Origin: Rhodospirillales bacterium 70-18
Lineage (GTDB): Bacteria > Pseudomonadota > Alphaproteobacteria > Acetobacterales > Acetobacteraceae
Assembly (NCBI GenBank): GCA_001899585.1
Contig: MKWE01000056.1
Location: 219,581 to 283,580, forward strand
Reading direction: 5' to 3'
Length of the DNA stretch: 64,000 nucleotides
Part shown: piece after piece, positions 9,173 to 17,386 of the stretch
Numbering within the stretch: the stretch's first letter is position 1
Layout: the number at the start of each line of letters is the position of its first letter
The notes under the pieces: generated by a model
Told to the model about the DNA's origin: nothing
Databases searched by the model: none
What the model saw: only the letters and a program-made list of their open reading frames with translations
Made by a program: the position numbers and the translations under genes

Positions 9173-11227
9173 ATGGCGTGGCGGATTGGCGTGGATTCCG
9201 GCGGGACCTTCACCGATGTGTGCCTGTTTGAGGAGGCGACCGGCCGGGTGGAGGTGTGGAAAGTGCCCTCCACCCCGGATGACCCCTCGCGCGGCATCGC
9301 CCAGGGAATCGAGGAGGGCATCGCGCGGGTCGGCGCCACGGCCGCGGATGTGGGCTATTTCGGCCACGGCACCACGGTCGCCACCAACGCGCTGATCCAG
9401 CATCGCGGCGTGCTGACCGGCCTGATCACCACCGACGGCTTCCGCGACCTGCTGGAGATCGGCCGGCAGAAGCGCCCCGAACTCTACGACATGCAGGCCG
9501 ACAAGCCGCCGGTGCTTGTCAGCCGCGACCTGCGCCTGGAGGTGCCCGAGCGCGTCCGCCACGACGGCACGGTGGAGACGGCGCTCGACGAAGACGCGGT
9601 GCGCGAGGCGGCGCGGGCGCTGAAGGCGGCCGGCGTGAAGGCGGTGGCGGTCTCGTTCCTCTACGGCTTCGTGCGGCCGGAGCACGAGCAGGCGGCGATG
9701 CGCATCCTGGCGGAGGAAATCCCCGAGGCCTTCGCCTGCGCCGGCCACGCGGTGGCACCCGAGTTCCGCGAATACGAGAGGCTCTCCACCGCGGTGGTGA
9801 ACGCCTATCTTGGCCCGGTGATGCGCAGCTACATCACCCGCCTGGCCGAGCGGCTGGCGACGCTGGGCGTGCGCGCCACCCCGCACCTCACACAGTCCAA
9901 CGGCGGCGTCATCGGCTTCGAGGCGGCGGCGAGGCTGCCGGTGCGCACGGTACTGTCCGGCCCCTCCACCGGCGTGGTCGGCGCGCAGGCGGTGGGCAAG
10001 CTCGCCGGCATCGCCAACCTCATCACCTTCGACATGGGCGGCACCAGCAGCGACGTCGCCCTGCTGGCCGGCGGCGAGTGCCGACTGGCCAGTGAGGCGG
10101 TGGTGCACGGCTACCCGATCAAGGCGCCGATGCTGGACATCCACACCGTCGGCGCCGGTGGCGGCTCGATCGCCTATGTGGATTCCGGCGGGCTGTTGAA
10201 GGTCGGCCCGCGCAGCGCCGGCGCCGACCCCGGCCCGGTCTGCTACGACCGCGGCAATGCCGAGCCCACCGTGACCGATGCCAACGTGGTGCTGCAGACG
10301 CTGAACCCCGAATACCTGCTGGGCGGCCGCATGGCGGTGCGCCAGGACCTCGCCCGCGCGGCGATCGGCCGGCTGGCGGAGAAGCTGGGCATGGAGGTGA
10401 TGGCCACCGCCCAGGGCATCATCTCCGTCGTCACCGCCAACATGGCCAAGGCGATCCGGGTGATCTCCGTCCAGCGCGGCCACGACCCGCGCGACTACAC
10501 GCTGATGGCCTTCGGCGGCGCCGGCCCGCTGCACGCCGCCCGGCTGGCCCGCGAACTGGACATCGCCCGCATCCTGGTGCCGCGCAATCCCGGCATCCTG
10601 TGCGCCATGGGCCTGCTGCTGACCGATCTGCGCGCCGATTTCGCCAGCACCCGCCTGACCACACTGGACCCCGCGGCCCTGCCCGACATCGCCGCCGCCT
10701 TCGCGGGCCTGGCCGCGCGCGCCGATGCCTGGTTCGCCGAGGAGCATATCGCGCCGGAGGCACGCCGCCTGATCCGGACCGTGGACATGCGCTACGCCGG
10801 GCAGAACTACGAACTTCCCATCCCGCTGCCGGAAGGCCCGGTCACCGAGGCCAGCCTGCATGCCCTCGCCGAGGGGTTCGCCGCCGCCCATCGCCGCCTG
10901 TACGGCTTCGTTGCCGAGGGCGAGACCGTGCAGCTCGTCACCTTCCGCGTGGAGGCGGCCGGCATCGTCCGCAAGGCCGAGTTCCAGCCGCAGCCGGATG
11001 CCGGGCCGGACGCCTCGGCGGCCATCATCGGCGCGCGCGAGGTCTGGCTGCCGGAAGCGGGCGGCTTCGTCTCCTGCCCGGTCTACGACCGCGACCGGCT
11101 GGCCGCCGGCAACCGCTTCGCCGGCCCCGCCATCGTTGAGCAGATGGACGCCACCACCGTCGTGCTGCCCGGCATGACCGTGCTGGTGGAGCCATACATG
11201 AACCTGATCCTGGAGAATGCGGCATGA
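9173..11227 (+). CDS. hyuA: Hydantoinase/oxoprolinase subunit A
   Basis: 684 residues. The N-terminal ATP-binding motif RIGVDSGGTFTD (residues 4-15), the second phosphate loop region HGTTVATNALI, and ITFDMGGTSSDVALL are those of the ASKHA-type ATPase subunit of ATP-dependent hydantoinases and 5-oxoprolinases. VGAGGGSIAYVD and GPRSAGADPGPVCY are further family blocks. With subunit B it would hydrolyse a five-membered cyclic amide (hydantoin, N-methylhydantoin or 5-oxoproline) using ATP; which one is not decided here. The start ATG follows AGAAGGA. It overlaps hyuB by four bases (ATGA), so the two are translationally coupled. Confidence 0.9.
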   Translation: MAWRIGVDSGGTFTDVCLFEEATGRVEVWKVPSTPDDPSRGIAQGIEEGIARVGATAADVGYFGHGTTVATNALIQHRGVLTGLITTDGFRDLLEIGRQKRPELYDMQADKPPVLVSRDLRLEVPERVRHDGTVETALDEDAVREAARALKAAGVKAVAVSFLYGFVRPEHEQAAMRILAEEIPEAFACAGHAVAPEFREYERLSTAVVNAYLGPVMRSYITRLAERLATLGVRATPHLTQSNGGVIGFEAAARLPVRTVLSGPSTGVVGAQAVGKLAGIANLITFDMGGTSSDVALLAGGECRLASEAVVHGYPIKAPMLDIHTVGAGGGSIAYVDSGGLLKVGPRSAGADPGPVCYDRGNAEPTVTDANVVLQTLNPEYLLGGRMAVRQDLARAAIGRLAEKLGMEVMATAQGIISVVTANMAKAIRVISVQRGHDPRDYTLMAFGGAGPLHAARLARELDIARILVPRNPGILCAMGLLLTDLRADFASTRLTTLDPAALPDIAAAFAGLAARADAWFAEEHIAPEARRLIRTVDMRYAGQNYELPIPLPEGPVTEASLHALAEGFAAAHRRLYGFVAEGETVQLVTFRVEAAGIVRKAEFQPQPDAGPDASAAIIGAREVWLPEAGGFVSCPVYDRDRLAAGNRFAGPAIVEQMDATTVVLPGMTVLVEPYMNLILENAA

Positions 11228-12861
11228 GCAACGCGCTCCCCGCCGTCGATCCCATCACCGTCGAGGTGATCGGCAGCGCCTTCGCCTCCATCGCCGAGGA
11301 GATGGGCGAGGCGCTGGTGCGCGCCAGCTACTCCACCAACATCAAGGAGCGGCGGGACTGCTCCACCGCGCTGTTCGACACCGAGGGCAACACGCTCTGC
11401 CAGGCCGAGCACATCCCCATGCATCTCGGCAGCTTCATCGGCATCCTGCCCCACATCCTCAAGCGCCACCCCGTCGGGGACATGCGCCCGGGCGACGTGT
11501 TCGCCGGCAACGACGCCTATGAGGGCGGCGGCACCCACCTGCCCGACATCGTGCTGGCCGAGCCGATCTTCGTGGACGGCGCCATCGTCGGCTGGGCCGT
11601 CAACCTCGCCCACCACGCCGATTTCGCCGATCGCGGCCATGCCCATATCTACCAGGAGGGCCTGCGCATCCCCCCCGTGCGCCTCTACCGCGCCGGTGAG
11701 ATCCAGCAGGACGTGCTGGAGCTGATCCTGCTGAACTGCCAGGTGCCGCGCGAGCGGCTGTCCGACCTGCGGGCCCAGATGGCCGCCAACCGCCTGGGCG
11801 TCGCGCGCATGCAGGCGCTGTGCGGCAAATACGGCACGCCCACCGTGCTCGCCGCGGGCCAGGCGCTGCAGGACTACGCCGAACGCAAGATGCGCGCCGG
11901 CATCGCCAACATCCCCGACGGCACCTACGCCTTCACCGACCATTTCGACAGCCCGGAGATCGACGGCGAGATGGAATTCGCCTGCCGCATCGAGGTCGCG
12001 GGCGACACCATGAGTCTGCATTTCGACAGCCCACCCCAGGCCCGGGCCGGCATCAACATGACCTACACCGCGCTGCTCTCGGCGGTGTACTACGCGGTCA
12101 AGACGGTGGTAGACCCGACAATCCTGCCCAATGCCGGCCTCGCCCGCCCGCTCACCGTCACCGCGCCCGCCGGCACCGTGCTGCATTGCGTCCATCCCGC
12201 CGCCGTCAACGGCCGGCTCGCCGCCTGCCAGCGCGTGGTGGACCTGATCCACGGCGCGCTGTTCCAGGCGGTGCCGGAGCGCGTCATCGCCGCCTGCAAC
12301 GGCGCCTGCGTCTCCGCCACCTTCGTCGGCGCCCACCCCAAGGACGGCAATCTCTGGGTCTACCTGGAGACCATCGGCGGCGGCTCCGGCGCGCGCGCCC
12401 ACCGCGACGGGCTGGACGGCGTGCATGTCCACCTCACCAACACCTCCAACCTGCCTGTCGAGGCGCTGGAACTGGAATACCCGCTGACCCTGCTGCGCTA
12501 CGAGCTGGTGGACGGCTCCGGCGGCGCCGGGCGGCAGCGCGGCGGCATGGGCCTGCGCCGCGTCTACCGGGCCGAGGCCGATTGCCGCCTGCGGCTGGAC
12601 GGCTCGCGCCTGCACGCGCCGCCCTGGGGCCTGGCCGGCGGCCTGCCCGGCGGCATGGGCGATTTCCGCTTCAGCGAGGACGTCACGCCCTTCGTCCACG
12701 GCAGCGGCGGCCTGCGCGCCGGCGACATCGTGGAGATCATCACCCCCGGCGCTGGCGGCTATGGCCCGCCCGCCGAGCGCCCCCCCGCCCAGGTCGCCCG
12801 CGACATCGCCGAGGGCCGCATCGAGGCGGGCATGGCGGCCGCCACCTACGGCTCGGGCTGA
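11224..12861 (+). CDS. hyuB: Hydantoinase/oxoprolinase subunit B
   Basis: 545 residues, the normal length for this subunit. Recognisable family blocks are IAEEMGEALVRASYSTNIKER near the start, DVFAGNDAYEGGGTHLPDI, GWAVNLAHHADFADRGHAH (histidines likely at the active site) and, near the end, DIVEIITPGAGGYGPP. It forms the catalytic partner of HyuA in ATP-dependent cyclic amide hydrolysis. It starts inside the hyuA stop and is followed after two bases by the permease gene, so hyuAB and the transporter read as one transcription unit. This supports a model in which the imported compound, or a product of it, is the ring substrate. Confidence 0.9.
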   Translation: MSNALPAVDPITVEVIGSAFASIAEEMGEALVRASYSTNIKERRDCSTALFDTEGNTLCQAEHIPMHLGSFIGILPHILKRHPVGDMRPGDVFAGNDAYEGGGTHLPDIVLAEPIFVDGAIVGWAVNLAHHADFADRGHAHIYQEGLRIPPVRLYRAGEIQQDVLELILLNCQVPRERLSDLRAQMAANRLGVARMQALCGKYGTPTVLAAGQALQDYAERKMRAGIANIPDGTYAFTDHFDSPEIDGEMEFACRIEVAGDTMSLHFDSPPQARAGINMTYTALLSAVYYAVKTVVDPTILPNAGLARPLTVTAPAGTVLHCVHPAAVNGRLAACQRVVDLIHGALFQAVPERVIAACNGACVSATFVGAHPKDGNLWVYLETIGGGSGARAHRDGLDGVHVHLTNTSNLPVEALELEYPLTLLRYELVDGSGGAGRQRGGMGLRRVYRAEADCRLRLDGSRLHAPPWGLAGGLPGGMGDFRFSEDVTPFVHGSGGLRAGDIVEIITPGAGGYGPPAERPPAQVARDIAEGRIEAGMAAATYGSG

Positions 12862-12863
12862 GC

Positions 12864-13814
12864 GTGGCCTGGCTGCTCCGCCGCGTCGGGATCTCCCTCG
12901 CCCTGATCTGGGTCGTCGCCAGCATCGTCTTCCTGGCGATCCACCTGGTGCCGGGCGACCCGGCGGAACTGCTGCTGTCCCAGGGCGGCGCCTCGCCGGA
13001 CCCCGCGATCGTCGCCGATCTGCGCGACCAGCTGGGGTTGAACCGGCCGATCCTGGTGCAATACGCCGACAGCCTGTGGCGGCTGCTGCATTTCGACCTC
13101 GGCCACTCGATGCAGGACGACAGCCCGGTGGGCGACGAGATCGCCCGCCGCCTGCCGCGCACGCTGGAACTGATCGTCGCGGCGGCGATCCTGGCGGTGG
13201 TGGTCGGCATCCCTGCCGGCACCGTCGCCGCCACGCGCCGGGGCAGCGTGTTCGACCGCATTGCCGGCTGGCTGGCCGGGCTGTCGCTGGCGGTGCCGGT
13301 GTTCGTGGTCGGCACGCTGCTGGTGATGGTGTTCGCGCAATGGCTGCGCTGGGTGCCGGCCGGCGGCTATGTCGCCTTCGCCACCGATCCCGCCCGGCAT
13401 CTGCTGCTGCTGTCGATGCCGGCGATCACCATCGGCCTCGGCCTCGCCGCCGTGATGTTCCGTATGACCCGTGCCGCCGTGCTGGACGTGATGCTGAAGG
13501 ACTATGTGCGCACCGCCCGCGCCAAGGGCGTCGCCCCACGCCGGGTGTTGGTGCGCCACGTGGTGCGCACCGCGCTGATGCCAGTGGTGACCGTGCTCGC
13601 CCTGCACATGGGCACGCTGCTCGGCGGCACCGTGCTGGTGGAATACGTGTTCAACTGGCCCGGCCTGTCCGGCCTGCTGGTCAGCGCGGTGAACGGGCGC
13701 GACTATCCGGAGGTGGTCGGCATCGTGCTGGTGATCTCCATCCTGTTCGTGGCGCTGAACCTGGCGGTGGACATTCTGTACGGCCTGCTGGACCCCAGGG
13801 TGCGGCGCGGATGA
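12864..13814 (+). CDS. Opp/Dpp-type ABC transporter permease, first subunit
   Basis: 316 residues from a GTG start two bases after the hyuB stop. The N-terminal membrane segment (LLRRVGISLALIWVVASIVFL) followed by HLVPGDPAELL is the signature of DppB-type permeases. About six membrane segments are visible. The coupling (EAA) loop is YVRTARAKGVAPRRVLVRHV and the C-terminal block EYVFNWPGLSGLL is also typical. It sits in the inner membrane and pairs with the permease half of the next gene, which overlaps it by four bases. Substrate class is peptides or similar oligo-amides. Confidence 0.9.
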   Translation: MAWLLRRVGISLALIWVVASIVFLAIHLVPGDPAELLLSQGGASPDPAIVADLRDQLGLNRPILVQYADSLWRLLHFDLGHSMQDDSPVGDEIARRLPRTLELIVAAAILAVVVGIPAGTVAATRRGSVFDRIAGWLAGLSLAVPVFVVGTLLVMVFAQWLRWVPAGGYVAFATDPARHLLLLSMPAITIGLGLAAVMFRMTRAAVLDVMLKDYVRTARAKGVAPRRVLVRHVVRTALMPVVTVLALHMGTLLGGTVLVEYVFNWPGLSGLLVSAVNGRDYPEVVGIVLVISILFVALNLAVDILYGLLDPRVRRG

Positions 13815-15622
13815 GCCGCATCCCCTGGCCGCCCATCCTCGGCTTCGGCGCCATCGTGCTGCTGGCGGTGCTGGCGCCGGTGCTGCCGCTGCCGGACCCG
13901 GTGACGATGGACGTGGCCCACCGCCTCGCCGGCCCCTCGCTGGCCCATTGGCTCGGCCAGGACGAATTCGGGCGGGACGTGCTGACCCGGCTGCTCTGGG
14001 GCGCGCGCGTCTCCCTCTCGGTCGCCTTCGCCGCCTCGGCCATCGCCTGCGTGGCCGGCGTGGCGCTGGGGGTGGCCGGCGGCTTCCTGCGCGGCATCGT
14101 GGAGATCCTGGCGCTGCGCTCGATCGACGTGCTGCTGTGCTTCCCGCCGCTGCTGCTGGCGCTGCTGGTGGTCACCCTGGCCGGTCCGGGGGCGGCCACG
14201 CTGGTGCCGGTGCTGGCGCTGGTCTACCTGCCCGGCTTCACCCGCGTCGCCTATGCCGGCGTGTTGACCGCGCGCAGCCAGGACTATGTGGAGGCGATGC
14301 GCGTGCTGGGGGCGGGCAAGGGGCGCATCATGCTGCGCACCATCCTGCCCAATATTGGCGGCCCGGTGCTGGTGCAGTTCAGCCTGTCGGCCGCCGCCGC
14401 CGTGGTGCTGGAATCCGGCCTGTCCTTCCTCGGCCTCGGCGTGGTGCCGCCCGCGCCGTCCTGGGGCCTGATGATCGGTGCCGCCCGCGCCACCATGACG
14501 CAGGCGCCGCTGCTGCTGCTCTGGCCCTGCGCCGCGCTCACCCTGACCATCCTGGCGATGAACGCGCTGTGCGACGGGCTGCGCGACGCGGTGGACCCGC
14601 ACCCGGCCTATCGCCCGCCCGGCCGCCGCTGGCTCGACCGGCTCACCCCCGGCCTGCTGCCGGCCACCCGGGCGGTGCTGGACCTGCGCGGCCTGACCGT
14701 GCGGATCGACACGCCGGACGGGCATTTCGAGCCGGTGCGCGACGTCACCCTGCACATCGACGCCGGCGAGACCCTGGCGCTGGTTGGCGAAAGCGGCTCC
14801 GGCAAGTCGCTCACCAGCCTGGCCATCTCCGGCCTGCTGCCCGGCGCGGCGCGGGTGGTGGCCGGCAGCGCCAGGCTGGACGGCACCGACCTGCTGGCCC
14901 TGCCGGAGGAGGCGCTGCGGCGGCTGCGCGGCGGCGCCATGGCGATGATCTTCCAGGACCCGTCCAGCAGCCTCAATCCGGTGCATCGCGTTGGCGAGCA
15001 GATCGCCGAAGCCATCCGCGCCCACCGCCCGAAGGCGCCGGCCGCCACCGAGGCCATCACCCTGCTGAAGCGTGTCGGCATCCCCGACCCGGCGGCGCGC
15101 GCCCGCGCCTTCCCGCACGAGCTCTCCGGCGGCATGCGCCAGCGGGTGATGATCGCCATCGCCATCGCCAATGCGCCCCGCCTGCTGATCGCCGACGAAC
15201 CCACCACGGCGCTGGACGTGACCATCCAGGCGCAGGTGCTGGACCTGCTGGCCGACCTCAAGCGCGAGCGCGGGCTGGCATTGCTGTTCGTCACCCATTC
15301 GCTGCCGGTGGTGGCCGAGATCGCCGACCGGGTGGCGGTGATGTATGCCGGCGAGATCGTCGAGCAGGGCGCCACCGCCGAGGTGTTCGCCCGCCCGCTG
15401 CACCCCTACACCGCCGCCCTGCTGCGCAGCGCCCCGGACGAGGAGGGCCCGCCGCCCGAGGGCATCCCCGGCGTGGTGCCGCCGCCGTTCGACCTGCCCA
15501 AAGGCTGCGTCTTCGCCCCGCGCTGCGTCCACCGCGCCCCGGCCTGCGACGCCGCCCGCCCGAAACTGGCCACCCTGCCGGACGGCCGCCAAACAAGCTG
15601 CCTGCGCTGGAGGGAGTTATGA
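13811..15622 (+). CDS. ABC transporter permease-ATPase fusion (DppC-DppD type)
   Basis: 603 residues combining two normally separate subunits. Residues 1-265 are a DppC-type permease (HWLGQDEFGRDVLTRLLWGAR; coupling loop around residues 159-185, YVEAMRVLGAGKGR). After a short linker, residues about 288-603 form a DppD-type ATPase with Walker A GESGSGKS (326-333), signature LSGGMRQRV, Walker B LLIADEPTTALD and the C-terminal cysteine block GCVFAPRCVHRAPAC of oligopeptide ATPases. Such fusions are known in this transporter family. The gene overlaps the first permease by four bases; the second ATPase follows after an AT-rich repeat. Confidence 0.9.
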   Translation: MSRIPWPPILGFGAIVLLAVLAPVLPLPDPVTMDVAHRLAGPSLAHWLGQDEFGRDVLTRLLWGARVSLSVAFAASAIACVAGVALGVAGGFLRGIVEILALRSIDVLLCFPPLLLALLVVTLAGPGAATLVPVLALVYLPGFTRVAYAGVLTARSQDYVEAMRVLGAGKGRIMLRTILPNIGGPVLVQFSLSAAAAVVLESGLSFLGLGVVPPAPSWGLMIGAARATMTQAPLLLLWPCAALTLTILAMNALCDGLRDAVDPHPAYRPPGRRWLDRLTPGLLPATRAVLDLRGLTVRIDTPDGHFEPVRDVTLHIDAGETLALVGESGSGKSLTSLAISGLLPGAARVVAGSARLDGTDLLALPEEALRRLRGGAMAMIFQDPSSSLNPVHRVGEQIAEAIRAHRPKAPAATEAITLLKRVGIPDPAARARAFPHELSGGMRQRVMIAIAIANAPRLLIADEPTTALDVTIQAQVLDLLADLKRERGLALLFVTHSLPVVAEIADRVAVMYAGEIVEQGATAEVFARPLHPYTAALLRSAPDEEGPPPEGIPGVVPPPFDLPKGCVFAPRCVHRAPACDAARPKLATLPDGRQTSCLRWREL

Positions 15623-15630
15623 CCCTCATG

Positions 15631-15721
15631 AAAATGAATAAAGTTTTTTTGCTTATTTTTGTTCACAAAAAGAAGACCTGTTCTTTTTTGAAAAAAAGAA
15701 CCAAAAAACTTTCATTCGTTT
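15631..15721. repeat. AT-rich modular inverted repeat, copy A
   Basis: Outer arms (15631-15651 and 15702-15721) read ...TGAATAAAGTTTTTTT and AAAAAACTTTCATTCGTTT, nearly inverted. Between them are two hairpins: CTTATTTTTG/CAAAAAGAAG (15652-15675, one mismatch) and GTTCTTTTTT/AAAAAAGAAC (15680-15701). The element begins eight bases after the permease-ATPase stop and ends 25 bases before the second ATPase gene, inside what looks like a single operon. Its base composition contrasts sharply with the surrounding sequence. Copies B and C are at 23011 and 43583. Confidence 0.85.
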
Positions 15722-15746
15722 GGCCTGTACCGCTTGAGGGCTCGGT

Positions 15747-16712
15747 ATGAACGCCCTGGTGGTGGCGGAGCATCTTACGCGCCGGTTCGAGGGGGGTGGG
15801 CTGTTCCGGCGTGGCCAGGCCGTGCAGGCGGTCACCGACCTCACGCTGACGGTGGCGCGCGGCGAGGCGGTCGGGCTGGTGGGGGAGAGCGGCTCCGGCA
15901 AAAGCACCGTCGGCCGCCTGCTGCTCGGCCTGCTGCCGCCCAGCGCCGGCCGCGTCGCCTTCGACGGCACGGACCTCGCCGCCGCCGGCCCGGCAGCGCT
16001 CCGCCAGTTGCGCCGCCGCATGCAACTCGTCTTCCAGGACCCGTACGGCAGCCTGGACCCGCGCCGGCGTATCGGTGACCAGATCGCCGACGCGCTGGCC
16101 ATCCACGGCCTGCTGCCCCCGCCCGCCCGGCCGGCCCGCGTCGCCGAATTGCTGGAACAGGTCGGCCTCTCCGCCGAGCACGCCGGCCGCTACCCGCACG
16201 CCTTCAGCGGCGGCCAGCGCCAGCGCATCGGCATCGCCCGTGCGCTGGCCACCGGCCCGGATTTCCTGGTGGCCGACGAGCCGGTTTCGGCACTGGATGT
16301 CTCGGTGCAGGCGCAGGTGCTGGCGTTGCTGGCCGACCTGCGGGCGCGCCTCGGCCTGGCGATGCTGTTCATCAGCCACGACCTGCCGGTGGTCCGCCAT
16401 CTCTGCGACCGCGTGGTGGTGCTGTATCTCGGCCGCGTCATGGAGCAGGGGCCGGTGGCCGCCGTGTTCGCGGCGCCGCGCCACCCCTACACGCGCGCGC
16501 TGCTCTCCGCCGCCCCCAGCCTGCACGCGCGCCACCGCCGCACCCGCATCCTGCTGCAAGGCGAGCCGCCCAGCCCGGCCAACCCGCCCAGCGGCTGCGT
16601 GTTCCGCACCCGCTGCCCGCACGCCCTGCCGCAATGCGCCGAGGCGGTGCCGCCATTGCGCCGCCTCGACGGCGACCACGAGATGGCCTGCATCCGCGAC
16701 GACCTGGCCTGA
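15747..16712 (+). CDS. Opp/Dpp-type ABC transporter ATP-binding protein, second subunit
   Basis: 321 residues. Walker A is GESGSGKST (about residues 51-59), the signature is FSGGQRQRIGIARAL, and Walker B is FLVADEPVSALD. The C-terminal GCVFRTRCPHALPQC is the cysteine-rich segment of DppF/OppF ATPases, which in some members binds an iron-sulfur cluster. It completes the transporter with the fused permease-ATPase upstream and, presumably, the solute-binding protein at 4496. The repeat between it and the upstream gene may alter its expression relative to the other subunits. The gene converges with the sulfotransferase gene 22 bp away. Confidence 0.9.
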   Translation: MNALVVAEHLTRRFEGGGLFRRGQAVQAVTDLTLTVARGEAVGLVGESGSGKSTVGRLLLGLLPPSAGRVAFDGTDLAAAGPAALRQLRRRMQLVFQDPYGSLDPRRRIGDQIADALAIHGLLPPPARPARVAELLEQVGLSAEHAGRYPHAFSGGQRQRIGIARALATGPDFLVADEPVSALDVSVQAQVLALLADLRARLGLAMLFISHDLPVVRHLCDRVVVLYLGRVMEQGPVAAVFAAPRHPYTRALLSAAPSLHARHRRTRILLQGEPPSPANPPSGCVFRTRCPHALPQCAEAVPPLRRLDGDHEMACIRDDLA

Positions 16713-16734
16713 GCGGACGATCTGGCCTAAGCGC

Positions 16735-17358
16735 CTACCCCTCGCCGCGCACGCTGCGCCAGAATTCCTCGGTGGAATTGGTGCGCGGGAATGGCGCATC
16801 CGGGATGGCCACGCCCAGGAAGGCGCAAAGCGGCGCCCAGCCCTCGGCCACGTCGAACACCAGCACCCGCCCGGCCGGCAGCGCGGCCCGCACATCGGCG
16901 GTCCGCTGGCGATAGGCCGCCAGTGCGGCCTCGCGATCGGTCGGCGGATCGAAGGTCTGGCCGATAACGGCCGCCCCCATCTCCAGCGTGGCGCGGATAT
17001 GCGGCACCGGAATCTGCGCGCGCATGCCCAGCAGCGTACCGATGGTGGCCGAGAAGCTGTCCCACCAGGCCTCTTCCGGACGGACGGAGACGATCACCTT
17101 CGCCGCCGGCCAGTGCGCCGCCAATGCGCGCCAGTAATGGCAGCCGGGCCAGTCCACCATCGCCTCGTAGCCGGCGAACACCGCGTCCCAGTCCACCGGC
17201 CGCCCGGCCGCCGCATCCTGCCAGAACGGCAGTTGCGCCGGGTTGCGCAGCACTTCTTCCATGTGGTGGCATGGGCCGAAGCCAAGCTGCTCAAGCGCCA
17301 GCTTCAACGACAGCGTGCCGGTGCGGCCGAACCCCGCGCCGATGACCCGCAATCCCAT
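16735..17358 (-). CDS. Sulfotransferase family protein
   Basis: 207 residues. It begins with the phosphosulfate-binding loop GAGFGRTGTLSLKLALEQLG (residues 7-26), characteristic of the small sulfotransferase family (Sulfotransfer_4 type). Further family features are HHMEEVL, the DWPGCHYWRAL segment and VIVSVRPEEAWWDS, which would contact the 3'-phosphate of PAPS. The C-terminal VFDVAEGWAPLCAFLGV is also typical. The sulfate acceptor is not known. It lies 28 bp downstream of otsA on the same strand, so co-transcription with trehalose synthesis is possible; sulfated trehalose is known in some bacteria, but nothing here shows that link. Confidence 0.78.
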   Translation of the reverse strand: MGLRVIGAGFGRTGTLSLKLALEQLGFGPCHHMEEVLRNPAQLPFWQDAAAGRPVDWDAVFAGYEAMVDWPGCHYWRALAAHWPAAKVIVSVRPEEAWWDSFSATIGTLLGMRAQIPVPHIRATLEMGAAVIGQTFDPPTDREAALAAYRQRTADVRAALPAGRVLVFDVAEGWAPLCAFLGVAIPDAPFPRTNSTEEFWRSVRGEG

Positions 17359-17386
17359 CCAACCCCCCTGCTTCTTATCGTCTGCG

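Noticed and set aside
7616..10891. Apparent 1091-residue minus-strand reading frame covering the FAD oxidoreductase and extending antisense through hyuA
   Set aside because: Only the part from 8953 downwards resembles a protein family. The extension is low-complexity His/Gly/Arg-rich sequence opposite a well-supported gene, a usual by-product of high G+C content.
15631..15721. AT-rich hairpins as ordinary rho-independent terminators
   Set aside because: Copies A and B lie between genes that should be co-expressed, the structure is symmetric with T-runs on both strands, and the outer arms have no place in a terminator. Partial attenuation is still possible.
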